64,000 nt of DNA from Branchipolynoe longqiensis (GCA_030323885.1 CM059198.1:6904086-6968085); one strand, 5' to 3'; shown: positions 10,840 through 22,559, numbered from the stretch's first letter. Notes: generated by a model from the letters alone, not told the origin. Program-made: numbers and translations.

Positions 10840-11177
10840 GTGCTTTAATGGCATCAACTCCTGTTCACCTCCAAGTGACATATCCCCCTGACTCATTACC
10901 TGTTGACCACACAGAGTCTCATTACCTCTCTTGTATCGAGGAGTCAGTGCCTAGAGCCCATTGAACCGGAGTCCCCTGGTTGTTGAACTCAGCTCAATTT
11001 GGATAGATGAATTTTGGTAGCATCAGACAGAGTGTCTGGGGTCCTGCTCTAGAGTAGGTGTGCCTCACTCAAGAGCCAGGAGTAGAGTGATCTCTCCAGT
11101 GTGTCTGGAGCAGGTTCTTGAATAATTAATTAAAATGAGACTGGTGTGGTCAGGTGGTCAAGGGAGTCAGGTGACTG
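10840..11177. repeat. Repeat family D, left half (target of Gypsy insertion)
   Basis: Matches 61835-62200 over several hundred bp, with shared blocks GGTAGCATCAGACAGAGTGTCTGGGG (26 nt, interrupted by mismatches nearby) and CACTCAAGAGCCA. It ends in GACTG at 11173-11177, the target duplication of the Gypsy element. The right half of the same repeat resumes after 19759. It may be an old LTR, since the full copy has AATAAA-type signals near its end. Confidence 0.75.
11173..11177. repeat. 5-bp target-site duplication GACTG (left)
   Basis: Identical GACTG at 19755-19759 flanks the element ends TGTACAATT... and ...CCCCTACA. A 4-6 bp duplication with TG...CA ends is standard for LTR-element integrases. 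Confidence 0.8.
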
Positions 11178-11335
11178 TGTACAATTCTCCGATTAAGCGT
11201 ATATTGAATATCGAGATGGCTAAATATGAAACAGTACTCCCTTTATAAGGCTCACACCGGGGGAGGGAAACAATGCCCCTTTAAGCACAATCCTTCCCCC
11301 TTATCTCACCCAGACACACAGTCACCACATATTAC
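11178..11335 (+). repeat. Truncated 5' LTR
   Basis: Starts TGTACAATTCTCCGATTAAG and matches the start of the 3' LTR at 19070 to the ACACAGTCACCA block near 11327. It then breaks into RNase H coding sequence. Only about 158 of roughly 685 bp remain. Confidence 0.85.
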
Positions 11336-11341
11336 AGTTTC

Positions 11342-11795
11342 CCGATCCGTCCAAGCCCTACAAACTATACAGAGATGCTTCTGACTACAGTATGGGTGCG
11401 ATACTGGTGCAAGAAGATCAAAATGGTATCACTTCATCAGTGGTCAATTCACGGCAGCTCAGCTGAATTACCCAACGGTGGAGAAGGAGGCATACACATT
11501 GATCTACGCACTGGTCAAATTACGTCCATATCTGTATGGCGCTGATGTAAAAATCTACACCAACCATGTGCCGCTGCATTGTCTCTTCACAAAAGAAATG
11601 AAGAACATGCAAATACAGAGGTGGGCTGTACTACTGGCAGAATATGCAGCACCAATCCTGTATATGAAAGGGGAAGACAACACCTGGGTGGACATGTTGT
11701 CGCGGCTGAGACCGACCGCGGAAGCTACTGAACCGGAAGAAATGGCCACGTTCAACATTTGCGTGTCGGAAGAAGAAATACCATTTGGGCACTAA
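11342..11795 (+). pseudogene. Gypsy RNase H domain (5'-truncated pol)
   Basis: From about 11345 the frame reads KPYKLYRDASDYSMGAIL, the RNase H opening with the first catalytic Asp (D-A-S). A frame change follows near 11440. The part from 11478 starts with MEKEAYTLIYALVKLRPYLY, carrying the conserved E (V-E-K-E) and alpha-helix region, then YTNHVPLHCLF, where N replaces the usual catalytic D of T-D-H. It ends with D-M-L-S-R-L, the D-x-L-S-R end motif. The altered catalytic residue and frameshift show decay. It is the first pol part after the LTR deletion junction. Confidence 0.85.
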
Positions 11796-11799
11796 AAGG

Positions 11800-13138
11800 A
11801 AATACCGGAATACAAGTTGGGTGGCCAGGATACACAAGAGTTTGTGCTGCAAGAGAGCTTGTTGTACACACTGCGGGCACCACATGGAAAACCAAGCTAC
11901 CCGAGATTGATTCTCCCAAAGGTATTCAGAGAGAGAGAGTAATCAAACGTGCGCACCGAGAGGTGGGTCACATGGCACAAGCGAAAACAATGGCGAGGAT
12001 ACAAGAACACTTTAAGTGGGCCGGGATGGCACAGGATGTATGGGAGTATATATCCACTTGCACCGCGTGCCAGGTAAATCGCACCAAAGGTGATAAGCCG
12101 CCTACAACCGCCATGCCACTACCTAAAGCACCGGGTATAATGGTAGCAGCGGACTTGACGGGGCCGTTCCCAACCAGTCCAGAGGGAAACCGTTATTTAT
12201 TCTCCACAATGGACCATTGTACGGGGTGGGTAGAGGTGAAACCACTGCCCGACAAATCAGCGCAGGGTATTTGGGCGTATTTGATACGCGAATACATACC
12301 GCGATAATCGGCACCGGACATTTTCCTAACCGATAATGGTGCTGAATTAAAAAATCAACTGGTCATGGGTGCTTTGCGGGACCGTGGGGTAGAAATACGC
12401 CATACCACACCCTACCACCCGCAAACCAATGGAAGGGTGGAGAGGTATCACCGAACACTAAAAACCAGTCTAAAGAAATTGGTGAACAGTAGAGCAAGTC
12501 GGTGGGAGGAATTCCTGGGTGATGCAATACTGGCCTATCTGAAAGTGTTGTCAGGAAGTACGGAATTCTCCCCGTTTTTTCTAACATATGGACGCCATCC
12601 AAACAGACCGTATCTGTATCTAGGATTTAAGCAACGGACGAAGGAGACAGGAGATGAGACAGTGGAATTCAATCTGGCACGACAGATTGAAAACCTGTCA
12701 CTGGCGCTGCGAGAGGCGGTAGAGAATCAACGGCAAAGCCGACGATACAACCAACGCCACCTAAACCAAGAAGCAAATGCGCCAGAACTAACGGTGGGGG
12801 ACGCAGTAATCATTAGGGTGAATGAGAAGGGAGCCCTGGACAGACAGTATCACCCGGGGTATATGATTACCAGGACACGGGGTCAGGTGATAATGGTGGT
12901 AGGACAGGGTAATGTCAGAAAAGTGCTGAACAGAGGAAGTGTCTTAAAAGTAGAGCCAGGGATTGAGTGGGAAGGAATGCTACCACGATTAACGCGCACA
13001 CAAAGATGCGCAGCGGGAAGAGAGAGTGAGCAGCATGAAGACAGAGCGAGCGGCGTGAAGAGAAAGCGAAGACGCGCTACGACCAAACACCAAACCCAAC
13101 GCGGGTTGCGGAATGCCCACTTGGCAGCGGGCCAGTAA
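11800..13138 (+). pseudogene. Gypsy integrase
   Basis: The HHCC zinc-binding region is visible (HREVGHMAQ ... CTACQ). The catalytic core shows the three acidic residues: D in VAADLTGPFP, D in LTDNGAEL and E in GRVERYHRTL. An in-frame TAA at 12305-12307 interrupts the core between the first and second acidic residues. The C-terminal part (to 13138) includes a GDAVIIRVNEKG patch typical of the integrase C-terminal domain and a very basic tail (KRKRRRATTK). It joins RNase H through a frame change near 11790. In a live element it would insert cDNA into chromosomes. Confidence 0.88.
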
Positions 13139-13866
13139 CACGGGCGCTGACGCGCAGAGTTTCTGCGCCAAACAACACGCAGTAGTATACACCAACATTG
13201 TAATCGTAAGCTTACAGTTGTCACATTTTATTGTTATTTTTATGTATTCACAGTGGAAAATGTATTAATCGTAAAGTTGGTGAGATAAAAGGCAGATACG
13301 ACGCAGGAAGAGACGGCGCGGTTGGTATCAGTAAATCCCGCAAACACATGATTTCACAACCATTATCTGCGGATAAACGGCCGAGTACCGGAAGACGCAG
13401 ACACAAAAGGCCAGATAGGGATAAGTGGAGGCTTGGATTAGGGATGGAGGCAAGTTAAGTGCAATGAGGATACAATGGCGGTGATATAATCAGGAATGCG
13501 GGAGTCCGTGACAATCGGACAAGGCTGGATGATGATAAGCACCAATAAAACCGATACGAGGATTTGAGGATTACTGCGAGCAAGCTGAACCACAGGGGTG
13601 ACGGAACAATAGAAAGATAAGGGAACATGCCACACACTCACACACACACCCACATACCCACACATATCCAATAATCCGGGGACGACATGACAGATTGGAG
13701 GAGATCTGAAACACTATTATTTTTATTTATGTTAGGTGTTTCGAATGATAGTTCAAAAAGTGTTGTGCATTATTTGGATTACATTAAATTATATTTTCGG
13801 CAGGGGGTTCAAAATTATTGTTTTACTAACGTAATATATGGGTTTCAATAATGTGGGGTATTTACA

Positions 13867-15700
13867 ATGAATGACGAAAAACCTGTCGTTAATCGTGGAT
13901 ATGTGGACATATTTCAGAGAATGACCAAAGTTTGCAACATCGAAATGCGGGTGGTCGCACTGCTTGGCAGCTTCCTGGCTATACTCACCACCGGACTGGT
14001 TCCCGATGGGGATCTTTTCAACCAGGACGGAGTGCTGGTGAGGGACCAGGGGGAAGCACGGTCCATCACCGCAATATGACAGCTGGTGGTGATAGCTAGG
14101 TGACCAGTGCGCCCACCCGTGGCCCGATGGATAGCGACTGTTGAGAAGTGCATAGTCCGCACAAGCAACAACCCATGGGCGGGAGTGCAGCGGAACTGGG
14201 GCAGAGTGATGAGGGACTGGCTAGGGTGAAGCGGTCCCCCTTTGACTTTGTAGGTGCGGGGGCTTCTTGGCTGTTCGGGGTAGTTACCCAATACCAACTG
14301 AACTGGGTTGATGAAGTTGTCAAACGGGGCCAGTTGCGTACCGCGGCACTCGAGCATAATCAGGGTGTGATGCTGACCCTGATGAATGGCACTCAAAATA
14401 TACAATGAGAGCTGGCTCATAGAATGGGGATGGTGGAGGAAACGACGGAGGAGGCTTTGGCGATGTTACAAAACCAAATTAAGACGGCGGTGGATAAGTT
14501 AAGGCTAGAGCAGAGAATTACCTGTTCTATACAAGTAATTGAGACAGCTATGGCTGTGTACCACGCCAATCAGGTCCAACATCACCGGCTGGAAATGCAA
14601 CTAGAGAGGGGCGAGCTCATGGAGGACCTCCTGGGGAAACCTAGGATTTGAGGGGTTACCGGTGCATTGGTACTATGAGTTTACAGCGGTTGCGCGAGTG
14701 TGGGCAGAGAAGGTCACTTGGCATATAGATTGATTGATTGATTGGTGGTTGCTTTACGCCGTGTCAGCAGCATAGGCCATATTCACGGCGAGAAATGTTA
14801 GTTTTTTGTTCAAACCATCGCTTTTACATGTAAAAGCAGACAATCAATTATGTGCCAATAGACACTCATTAAATTAGAAAGCTCACAATCATATATTTGT
14901 GGTCAAGGGAAACAAATTCCCATAGAAAAAAGAAAAGTTTGATTAATAATTGATAGAATCTATTTAGTAAACTATATGAGGTGGTACAGTCCAGCTGCCC
15001 TCAAAAAGGCTAAAATATTTTCATGTTTTACCTTAGTAAAAAGGTCATGCATACTGTCTGCAGTGTAGAACCGTTGACGCAGGGCCAAAAAATCAACGCA
15101 ACTTAGTAAAATGTGTTTGAGTGTCAGCGGGGAGTGACATATAGTGTCGCCTTACCGTTAGTTGCGAGCGAACAATACTTACTCTTCGGTCTCAACTATC
15201 TACCGGTGCGGGTCAGCGACGCTCATGTCCGTACAGTGGTAGGTCCACCACGGGTGGCGGTGAGCACAGAGACAAGCACAAGCTTTGTGCCCACGGAGTG
15301 TATGGGTAGAGGCCTGGAGGTGTGCTGGCCGGTGCCAGAAACAACCATACAGGGCTGCAAAGCTGCAATGGTCACAGGTGCACTCCCAGTACAATGTACA
15401 CTGAGAGCGCGCCGAACACCTCCAGGGTCAGCAACAGTAATACATCCCCAGCATGGTAAGACAGCAGCCGTGATTGCACCACATGGAGCAGACACGGCCA
15501 TGTCAGTGCACTGCCCCGGAAAAGTCCCTACACGGGTAAGAATCGCGATACCAACATTGGTGGAGCTACCACAAGGGTGCACCATTGAAGGAGAAGGGTG
15601 GAGATTGCGATCAATCCAGGTACGAATACAGAACATGGTGTTGCAAGAAGAAATACTGATGATATATAACATTTTGCATCAAATAACATTTCTTCATATG
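13867..15700 (+). pseudogene. Env-like glycoprotein remnant (F-type/errantivirus-like)
   Basis: The region follows integrase by 0.7 kb, where env lies in env-carrying Gypsy elements. It starts with a charged head, then a hydrophobic signal-like stretch (about 13948-14000). A block with LVRDQGEAR follows. Near 14228 a furin-like RVKR site precedes the hydrophobic FDFVGAGASWLFGVVT, the arrangement of a processed fusion subunit. Residues after 14424 form a Leu/Gln-rich helix compatible with a coiled coil. After a LINE insertion (14722-15135) a Cys-containing ectodomain continues at 15113-15670. There are stops and at least one frameshift upstream of RVKR. No intact protein is possible. The homology call is from architecture only. 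Confidence 0.6.
14722..15135 (-). mobile_element. I-clade LINE 3' fragment inserted in env
   Basis: Begins with an (ATTG)n tail at 14727 and matches 33339-33620 through GGTTGCTTTACGCCGTGTC, AAACCATCGCTTTTACATG and AATGTGTTTGAGTGTCAG, the last being LINE coding sequence. A 5'-truncated insertion of the LINE family found complete at 33339-37736. Confidence 0.85.
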
Positions 15701-16489
15701 TCATTTCTTTCATATATAACATTTTAACATTGTTTAACATTTTAACATTGTTTAACATTTTAACATTGTGGTCTTCTTGCGTTAACGGTCGCCTTTCCAC
15801 GTTCCTATTTGCCAGTTTGGGTTGAAAATTAGCGATATTATGTTATCAATATATATACAATATATACACAATGGCAATATCTAACTCATATTACACGCGA
15901 TACCCCCCCCCCCCGCCCCCCGACCTAATCCGCACCAAAATGTGGGCGGGTTATGTCAGCTCCGGTGTGTGATTACTTCTCTTTCGATGTACATATTGTA
16001 ATAGTAATGCAAAATATTTTATAGCAGATAGCAAATGTATTTACATTTTTAATTTTTAATTCGAGAAATTACTTTCGCGAGAGTCGCTTAAGCAGTGTTA
16101 TTCCTTAGTCCATACTTATGTCTATGTACATGTGTCGCTTATCGTTTTTCCATGCTCCCGGGGCCTGGATACTTATATATTTATCACCACTTAGTCGTGA
16201 TTCTTAATCCAATCTTAACTTACGATGTATAGTATGTTAATGAAAATTCCCGCGACCAGGTTTAGACTTAATGCTAGGTAAGTTGGGAATTCTCTTAATC
16301 AAACAGTGAGGTCAATTTGGTGACAGAACTAGGCCACCTTGATCACCGCCCGACTTTCGGTCATCCTACTTACCAAGGTATATTCTCGAAATACTGGCGG
16401 GTGATCAGAATGATATTCTCTTGCTTATTCTCACGTTTGTTTTCTGGCCGGCGGCCGCACTTAACTTATCTTATTTCAGTATCATTCAT

Positions 16490-16876
16490 TCATTGCTTAA
16501 CCTTCACTAGTCACCGTGCTCCAACTCCTCATATCTCGCCATCCTTCGTGACTATTTTCACCTTAAATAGTCAACATACCTCAACTCCTCATATCTCCGC
16601 TTCTCATATCTCAGCTTGTCATATCTCACTCCTCATATCTCAACTCCTCATATCTCAACTTCCTTCATGACTATTTTCACCATTAATAGTCAACATACCT
16701 CAACTCCTCTCATCTCGCCATCCTTCATGACTATTTTAACCATTAATATTCAATGTAGTTCCACTCCTCCTATTCACCATACCTCACTCCTCATAATGTC
16801 AATTCCTCCTAGTCAACTCCTCATAGTCAACTCCTCATAGTCAACTCCTCATAGTCAACTCCTCATAGTCAACTTA
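16490..16876. repeat. Short tandem repeat (CTCCTCATAGTCAA type)
   Basis: Units such as CTCCTCATATCTCAA and CTCCTCATAGTCAA recur, strictly in tandem at 16803-16872 and more loosely upstream. Not coding. Confidence 0.75.
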
Positions 16877-17061
16877 CCGGGGGAAACCAAGACTCCCATA
16901 GTTGGGGGGAAGCTGGTGGCGTCCCTACCACATATTGCAATGCTTGCTCTCCCGGCTCCATGGTCCATTCCCCCCGAGTTGGCTCCTCACCGTCTCATTA
17001 CTACTGTCCTCACTCTCTCCTCACCATTACCATTCTCCCTTCCATATTCCTCTGACTGCTT

Positions 17062-17526
17062 CTACCTTTCCCCGCATCTTTTGCGAGCTCCCGCATCTCT
17101 TATTCCTTCAACTGTCTCTCCCCTTATCCTTGTCGGTACTCTCACTTCTGTACCCTCTTTTAGTGTTACCCTTGCTCTCACTTCAGTTAGTCCCTGCATC
17201 TCTATCCCTTCTTCCACTTCTCTTCCCTGTTTCTCCTCTGCCGGCGTTTTGGGTCTTCCCATCCCCCATCGGTGCCTCCTTGTTTTGGAGTGGGTAGTGG
17301 CACCTCCTTTCTTCCCACATCTCTGCTTGCACTGGTAACTCCTGTACCCCAATACCATCAGTGACACTCCTGTACCTGCTGCAAACACCCCCCAGGCATA
17401 GTACCAGCTGTCTCCCCATGGGACGATCCATGGGTATCTCTCGGATATCTCCCAGATCCAGTGCCGGCACTTGTAACTCTTGTCGGTACCTGAGCCGCCC
17501 ATGATACATTGAGTGACGCAGAGCAT
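17062..17526 (-). pseudogene. Env transmembrane segment and cytoplasmic tail, inverted
   Basis: The minus-strand frame has Cys residues, a Trp/Tyr-rich juxtamembrane stretch, a hydrophobic segment (WGVFAAGTGVSLMVLGY), then a Cys/Lys-rich stop-transfer (QCKQRCGKK) and a long charged tail. That is the layout expected for the C-terminus of a membrane glycoprotein and would complete the env region ending near 15700. It lies on the opposite strand, within the segment bounded by inverted repeats. An independent inserted fragment is an alternative. Confidence 0.5.
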
Positions 17527-17702
17527 GACTGTGCTTCGTTACCAAGGTTACACGTCGATGGCGAAGACGGAGACAGTCGTCAGGTGGCGCTGTGCACGGC
17601 GCAACTTCCGGTCGTCTGTGAACTCCTACATCAGATTCTCTCTGCCGGCAAGGTTAGTTAAGCACAGTACACAGGGGGGCTGAGCTTAAAGCTGCTTGGT
17701 CG

Positions 17703-17960
17703 GTTGATTCTTTGTTTGTTTGTTGGGGTTTCACATCCTGGCAACATCTAAGGCAACTTTTATAGTGCTGCCCCGCTGGGTGACCAAGCTACTGGCACCG
17801 TAATCCGATATCTCACATAGTCAAATTATCCTGACACTGAGCTAACCAGTCCTTGTCCTATCCTATTAATGCTGAATGCTAGGCTAGGTAGTGACAAGTA
17901 TCAATTTTATAAGCCATTGATTTGACTCGACTGGGAATCGAACGCCTGTGCTCTACCTTC
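17703..17960 (-). mobile_element. SINE family 1, head-truncated
   Basis: Reverse-oriented copy: tail (TTTGTTTGTTTGTTGGGGTT) at left, body blocks CATCCTGGCAACATCTAAGG, TAGTGCTGCCCC and ACTGAGCTAACCAGTCCTTG. It ends at the B-box (GGGAATCGAAC) near 17945. Confidence 0.85.
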
Positions 17961-19069
17961 TTCTGCTTCTTCTTATTTTTTGTTCGCCTTCAATTACACT
18001 TGGAGCCCAGTTCTCATAATAAAATTGACAGTCCTCTGTTATATATGAAAGAAATGACATATGAAGAAATGTTATTTGATGCAGAAATGTTATATATGAC
18101 ACAAATGACATATGAAGAAATGTTACTTGATGCAGAAATGTTATATACAAAAAATGACATTTGAAGAAATATTATTTGATACAGAAATATGATATACAAA
18201 AGAAATGACATATGAAGAAATGGTATATGATGCTGAAATGTTATACGATGCAGAAAGGTTATATAAAGAATGGTTATACGGAGAAACCGGCGAAAGAATG
18301 AGAGAAGAGCAACAGTGTGAAAGTGGTAAGGAATGAATGCGGGAACCCGCAAAAGAACGGGAATGATAAAGAAAGCAAGAAATAATATAAAGTTGGAAGG
18401 GACATAAGAGGCATTCGGGAAAGAATGCTATTTACATCCGCCCCTGTAACTTATTAGCGCCTCCACAAAGCAGGTTCCCGGGTAATATAGATCATTGAAA
18501 GGGATGAAGCATGCAAGATAGCTAATTATTGATATCTCTATTACAAATTTGACTAAAAAGACATACTATCTGACGATAAGAGCCAAATTCCGGCTTAGGA
18601 CCTGGCAGGATCGGTTAGACCAGCTCAAAAACCTTGGAAAGCCATAGGGTACGTGAGAAGACCGGTATGACATCACGTGCCATGTGTAGTGCTCAGTCGG
18701 GTAACCAACTACACGCGAAATGTGCTGCCCAACTGAAAAGCACCAAACGCCCAAACCACATACCCGCGAAGTGGGCGGTCAACCAACGAAAGCCGCAAAA
18801 GGGTGCCGGAGGGCCGGAATTCTGTCTGTCAAAGTAAATCGATGTCAATAAGTAGCATCTGAGAGTGGGAAATGGAAATCCATCGAGAATTAAAGAAGCA
18901 TGCCAAAATTTAAAGAATTAACGTGGAACCGCTTCGGGGAAAAGCTGGGAGACATAATGCGGGGTAGACATTTTTCAACTATTCTGGGATTATCTCTAGC
19001 ATCGGGTGGGTGCCTGAAAAGCTAGCTATAAAGGCCCACACTGAGGCTAGAGAAGAACGTACCGAAGGT

Positions 19070-19754
19070 TGTAAAATTCTCCGATTAAGCGTATATTGAA
19101 TATCGAGATGGCTAAATATGAAACAGTACTCCCTTTATAAGGCGTACACCGGCAGAGGGAAACAATACCCCTTTAAGCGCAATCCTTCCCCCCTATCTCA
19201 CCCAGACACACAGTCACCAGATGTTATCTAAGCCCATGATAGCCAGGTGGTGGTCAAAGCTGGGTGCGGGGTGAGCCCTGAAAGCAGCCGATAAGAATGT
19301 TGATAACATCCACTGTTGCATGTATCCGAAGCATATATAAACTGAATAAAACTAAGCATCAGGATCATTATCCATCTACACTTCTGCTGGTGCTGGACTC
19401 AAATAGCGTGTTGTGTCATGTGTGTCTCTACTATAGGGTAAGCTCTGATATATAATTCATATGAATAGAAGATATCAAAAGGGGGAATCAGTATAGTATG
19501 CCTTATGCAGGATAGTATGCCTTGTGCAGGATAGTATGCCTTATGCCGAATAGTAGGGCATTCTGGCCGTGTAGAGCAGTATCACTAATAACATGAGTAA
19601 CCATAAGAAAAGATAACCATAACCCTCGCGTACCACCTAACTGGATCGGCCATAAATAGAACTCAAACGTCCACATATATGATATGCGGGGACCGCAAAT
19701 ACGAGATTTCATAACTGGACCTCCCACAGCCAGCCAATCAGACACCCCCCTACA
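19070..19754 (+). repeat. 3' LTR of the env-bearing Gypsy element
   Basis: Starts TGTAAAATTCTCCGATTAAG and ends CCCCTACA, followed by GACTG. 685 bp. A TATA-like TTTATAAGG lies at 19134-19142 (also present in the 5' copy) and AATAAA at 19345-19350. The first 158 bp match the 5' LTR with several substitutions, so insertion is not recent. Confidence 0.8.
19134..19142 (+). promoter_or_regulatory. LTR TATA-like box
   Basis: TTTATAAGG in the LTR, conserved in the 5' copy near 11242. AATAAA follows 200 bp later at 19345-19350, giving a plausible U3-R-U5 order. Confidence 0.5.
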
Positions 19755-20178
19755 GACTGGTTAGTGCAATGCCCTAATATGGGGAGTTTCCACCCAACCC
19801 AGCCTGCAGGGTGTGGCTCTAAGGAATGTGGAATGGCTGGTGTGCTTGGCCATAGGTCCCGTAGTGACAGCTCGTTGCAGACAGTTACAAATATATATAT
19901 ATATTAAAAATGTACTTTTTCTCCTATTGCATTGTTTATGGATGCATAGAGGAACATTTCACCAAACATGAACTGTCTCTTATAAAGGAACATCTCTTCA
20001 TTAATTTCAGGCATCATGTATAACATATATTTCACATAGTCTATATCATGTCATATTGGGAGTGGGGCACCATTGCTTTTAGATTGCATAACCTTTTCCC
20101 CACTCCATTGCCTAAGAATAATAATGCTCTCTGCCTGTATATAAATCTGAACCGAACATCCGTATATTTTTACAACTT
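19755..20178. repeat. Repeat family D, right half
   Basis: Begins with the GACTG duplication and aligns with 62440-62710 through CTGT(C/T)TCTTATA, CATCATGTATAACATATATTTC-like and CTATATCATGTCATA blocks. The Gypsy element lies exactly between the two halves. Confidence 0.7.
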
Positions 20179-21234
20179 GTAAAGTGTTTATTATATTTTC
20201 TACTCAGTAACATTATTGTTTCTCTACTTTCCGGGTGTTAGCTATGTGCTAAGGTTAAACTCACTACTGCTTGTTATCGAGGCCCTGAGCACTTGGGTAA
20301 CTGGTCCACTGCTATAAACTATGCTACTTTAACGGTGGGAGATGTAACATGAGCACACTCAGCCCCACCATCTGATTCACTCGCGCAGATTTGTAAATTT
20401 AATAAAGGAGGGGCCAATTGAGTCCAGTCAGACTTCGCTCAACCAAACTTATTGTCTGTGCCTTTCTAACTATGTAATAATATAAATAGTACAGAAAGAA
20501 ATATAATAAAATAAAAAACGCCCGCCCGACCCGGAAGGACGATCACCGACTCTTTTTTTTAATGATTTGGCCTTAGCTCAGGCTGACTTCCACTCATCCA
20601 TACGTAATCCAGCACCCGTTAGCATTACCCCATTTTCTACTTCAAAAATGCAATTTTAATCAAAACGTTTTTCATTTTCTTAAATAAATATTTGGGGAGT
20701 GCCCTTTTGTTAACTGAGGCACTGCTCTTCTGAAAGTCTGCACTCATCCATCAAAGAACCCTATAATAGTAAGATGGCTCACTCCCTATCTCTCCCATGT
20801 AAATTTTGTAGTGCCACATTGTGGTGGGTTTAATCAACCCGGCTGCTGGTTGGTGTTTCATATGTAAACACATACAATTATATTATACATGAGATAGGTA
20901 AGTATGAATACACATCATTATGAAATTGCTATGAACAAATGCACATCATCATCAGCATCATCATCAGCATCATCGCCATCATCACACATCTTTCACATTC
21001 ATATATGCATTTATACATATAATATAGCAACTGTTTGACCAAGAGAACAGCCAGTGCACCAAGTGGTTGGTTTGATCATTTTGATTACACAGTACAGGCT
21101 GAGTACAGGCTGAGTGAGCCGTCTTAGTATTATAGGGTTTTTGATGCAAACCAACCATTGGCAAATCATTCAATTAATGAACCACATACACACATCATAA
21201 GGGTGTTATTTCATGGATTGTATACGATTCCTAC
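20179..21234. other. Intron with a small trinucleotide microsatellite
   Basis: Mostly unrecognised. A fragment near 20520-20580 (CGCCCGCCCGACCCGG and GATTTGGCC) resembles pieces at 5180 and 7385-7412. A CATCAT/CAGCATCAT microsatellite lies at 20943-20990. Confidence 0.5.
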
Positions 21235-21444
21235 CTTAAATCCGGAGTTGGTAACCCTTTGATCAGACCTAAATGAGAGAAACACGTCTGGCCCAGATGA
21301 GTGTGTACTTTGCGGTAATCTGCTGCCACAGTAGGTTCCCTGTAGCACTCCAGATGAATTAGCACCATTGTAAATCGTTAGCCTATCATATTGACATGCA
21401 CTGACCCATTCAAGGTCCAATTTCAGGAAGACCAGTAAGACGAA
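21235..21444 (-). CDS. CUB-gene exon: C-terminal half of second CUB domain
   Basis: 210 nt, phase 0 to 0. The acceptor is CAATTTCCAG (ends 21445) and the donor GTAGGA starts at 21234. The peptide starts FVLLVFLKLDLEW, then ACQYDRLTIYNG, TYCGSRLP, DVFLSFRSD and ends NSGFK. It carries the third and fourth CUB cysteines (AC-QYD and YCG) and the F-x-S-D...GF core. Exactly the same length and intron phases as 47594-47803. A canonical Y-D (calcium-binding CUB position) is kept. Joined upstream to 28884-29002 and downstream to the micro-exon 10059-10092. Confidence 0.9.
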
Positions 21445-22109
21445 CTGGAAATTGGAAAGCTCAACTTAAAAAGTGCCCTTTCTATTTGTACCAACCAATG
21501 ATCAGTGGACGAGGTGTGTAGAAACTGATTAGTAATTCACGAAGACGGAGGCATACTAAAATGACAACTAAGGTTTTATTAATCTGAGGTTATGAGCCGG
21601 GAGGGAGGTGGGGGCTTCGGCTTCAGGGTCCTGGGTTCAGTCTGTGCACTCCCTCAGCAGCCGTGCACTTTATGACATGAGAACAGGCGCAGGCACATAC
21701 ACAGGCATGGGCACATGTTTAAACAAATTAAAATTAGTTTTTTATTGAGGCTGTATTTATTCTGCTCATAGCATGTAAGCCTGGGTACCCAGGCTTGTTT
21801 TCAATGCTGGCCAGCTGTAGTGGTGGTGTTGTCTTAGCAAACAGTAGCTGCTGATAAGTTATTTGATTGTCTGCATTTCAGTAGCAGATAGATAGTCTCT
21901 GTATGGTACAATAGTAAGTACCCATTTAGTTTGTTTTGGGCCCTCTATGGCATTGTATTTTTAATCGATTCTTATTACTATGTTAGTTGTTTTCTTAAGG
22001 TTCTATGTTAGTGTTTTGGGGTTCTCTAGGGAAGAGTTTTCCGCTTTTTTCTACCTAATTCTAAACTAGCCTATTTTATTTACATGTACATAGGCTTGTA
22101 CGTAATAGG
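21445..22109. other. Intron, nothing firm
   Basis: Contains a short run of GGCACATACACAGGCATGGGC near 21690-21716 (CA-rich, interrupted) that recalls the array at 25345. Otherwise nothing recognised. Confidence 0.4.
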
Positions 22110-22559
22110 TGGTTGAGTTATGTTTGTTTGGATTTGATTTGATTTATATTGTTGTTGGATATGTTGTCTGGCTTTTATATTTCCGGTTATCCCACCCTGG
22201 GTTGTCCAGTTGGTGGGCCGTCATATATCACCTGCGCCCTTGTGATGCAGTTCAGTTGGGGTTCCCAGTTTTTATTTTGCACAGATATTTTTTGTACGTT
22301 TTTAGGTCAGGGATTTGTCTTTCTTTCACTGTTTGCGCAGTCCATGCCTTGGTGGCCATTTCCAGTGTTCTCCTTTCATGGGCTTTGATCTGGCTTCTGG
22401 TCTGCCTTAGTAGTGGTGCTCTGCTTGCTCTGGTGTCCCTTAGTGGTTGGGTTAGACACTTAATGTCTTGGCTATCCACATGCTAATGTTTTTAGGTGGA
22501 ATAATCCATCAGTTTTCTAGTAACATATTTCAGGGCCACGTTTTTTTGTATTATCTGCC

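Larger units (their letters stand above)
15655..18240. repeat. Inverted repeat flanking an inverted env segment
   Basis: About 55 bp at 15660-15716 (ATAACATTTCTTCATATGTC and neighbours) are a near-perfect reverse complement of 18040-18095 (GACATATGAAGAAATGTTAT). The right side continues as a short tandem array to 18240. The Env-tail coding at 17062-17526 is on the minus strand, opposite to the rest of the element. This is what an inversion between these repeats would produce. Confidence 0.65.
11178..19754 (+). mobile_element. Env-bearing Gypsy-type LTR retrotransposon, internally deleted
   Basis: The element is bounded by GACTG duplications. It has a truncated 5' LTR (11178 to about 11335), RNase H (11342-11795), integrase (11800-13138), an Env-like region (13867-15700) and a complete 3' LTR (19070-19754). 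Gag, protease and reverse transcriptase are missing because the 5' LTR runs straight into RNase H. It also carries an I-clade LINE fragment (14722-15135), a SINE (17703-17960) and an inverted segment (about 15716-18040). It is inactive. Confidence 0.8.

Noticed and set aside
22109..22486. Hydrophobic 125-codon plus-strand frame resembling a membrane protein
   Set aside because: It is the antisense of the LINE copy A C-terminal region. Antisense of this kind of coding often gives Leu/Phe/Val-rich frames.
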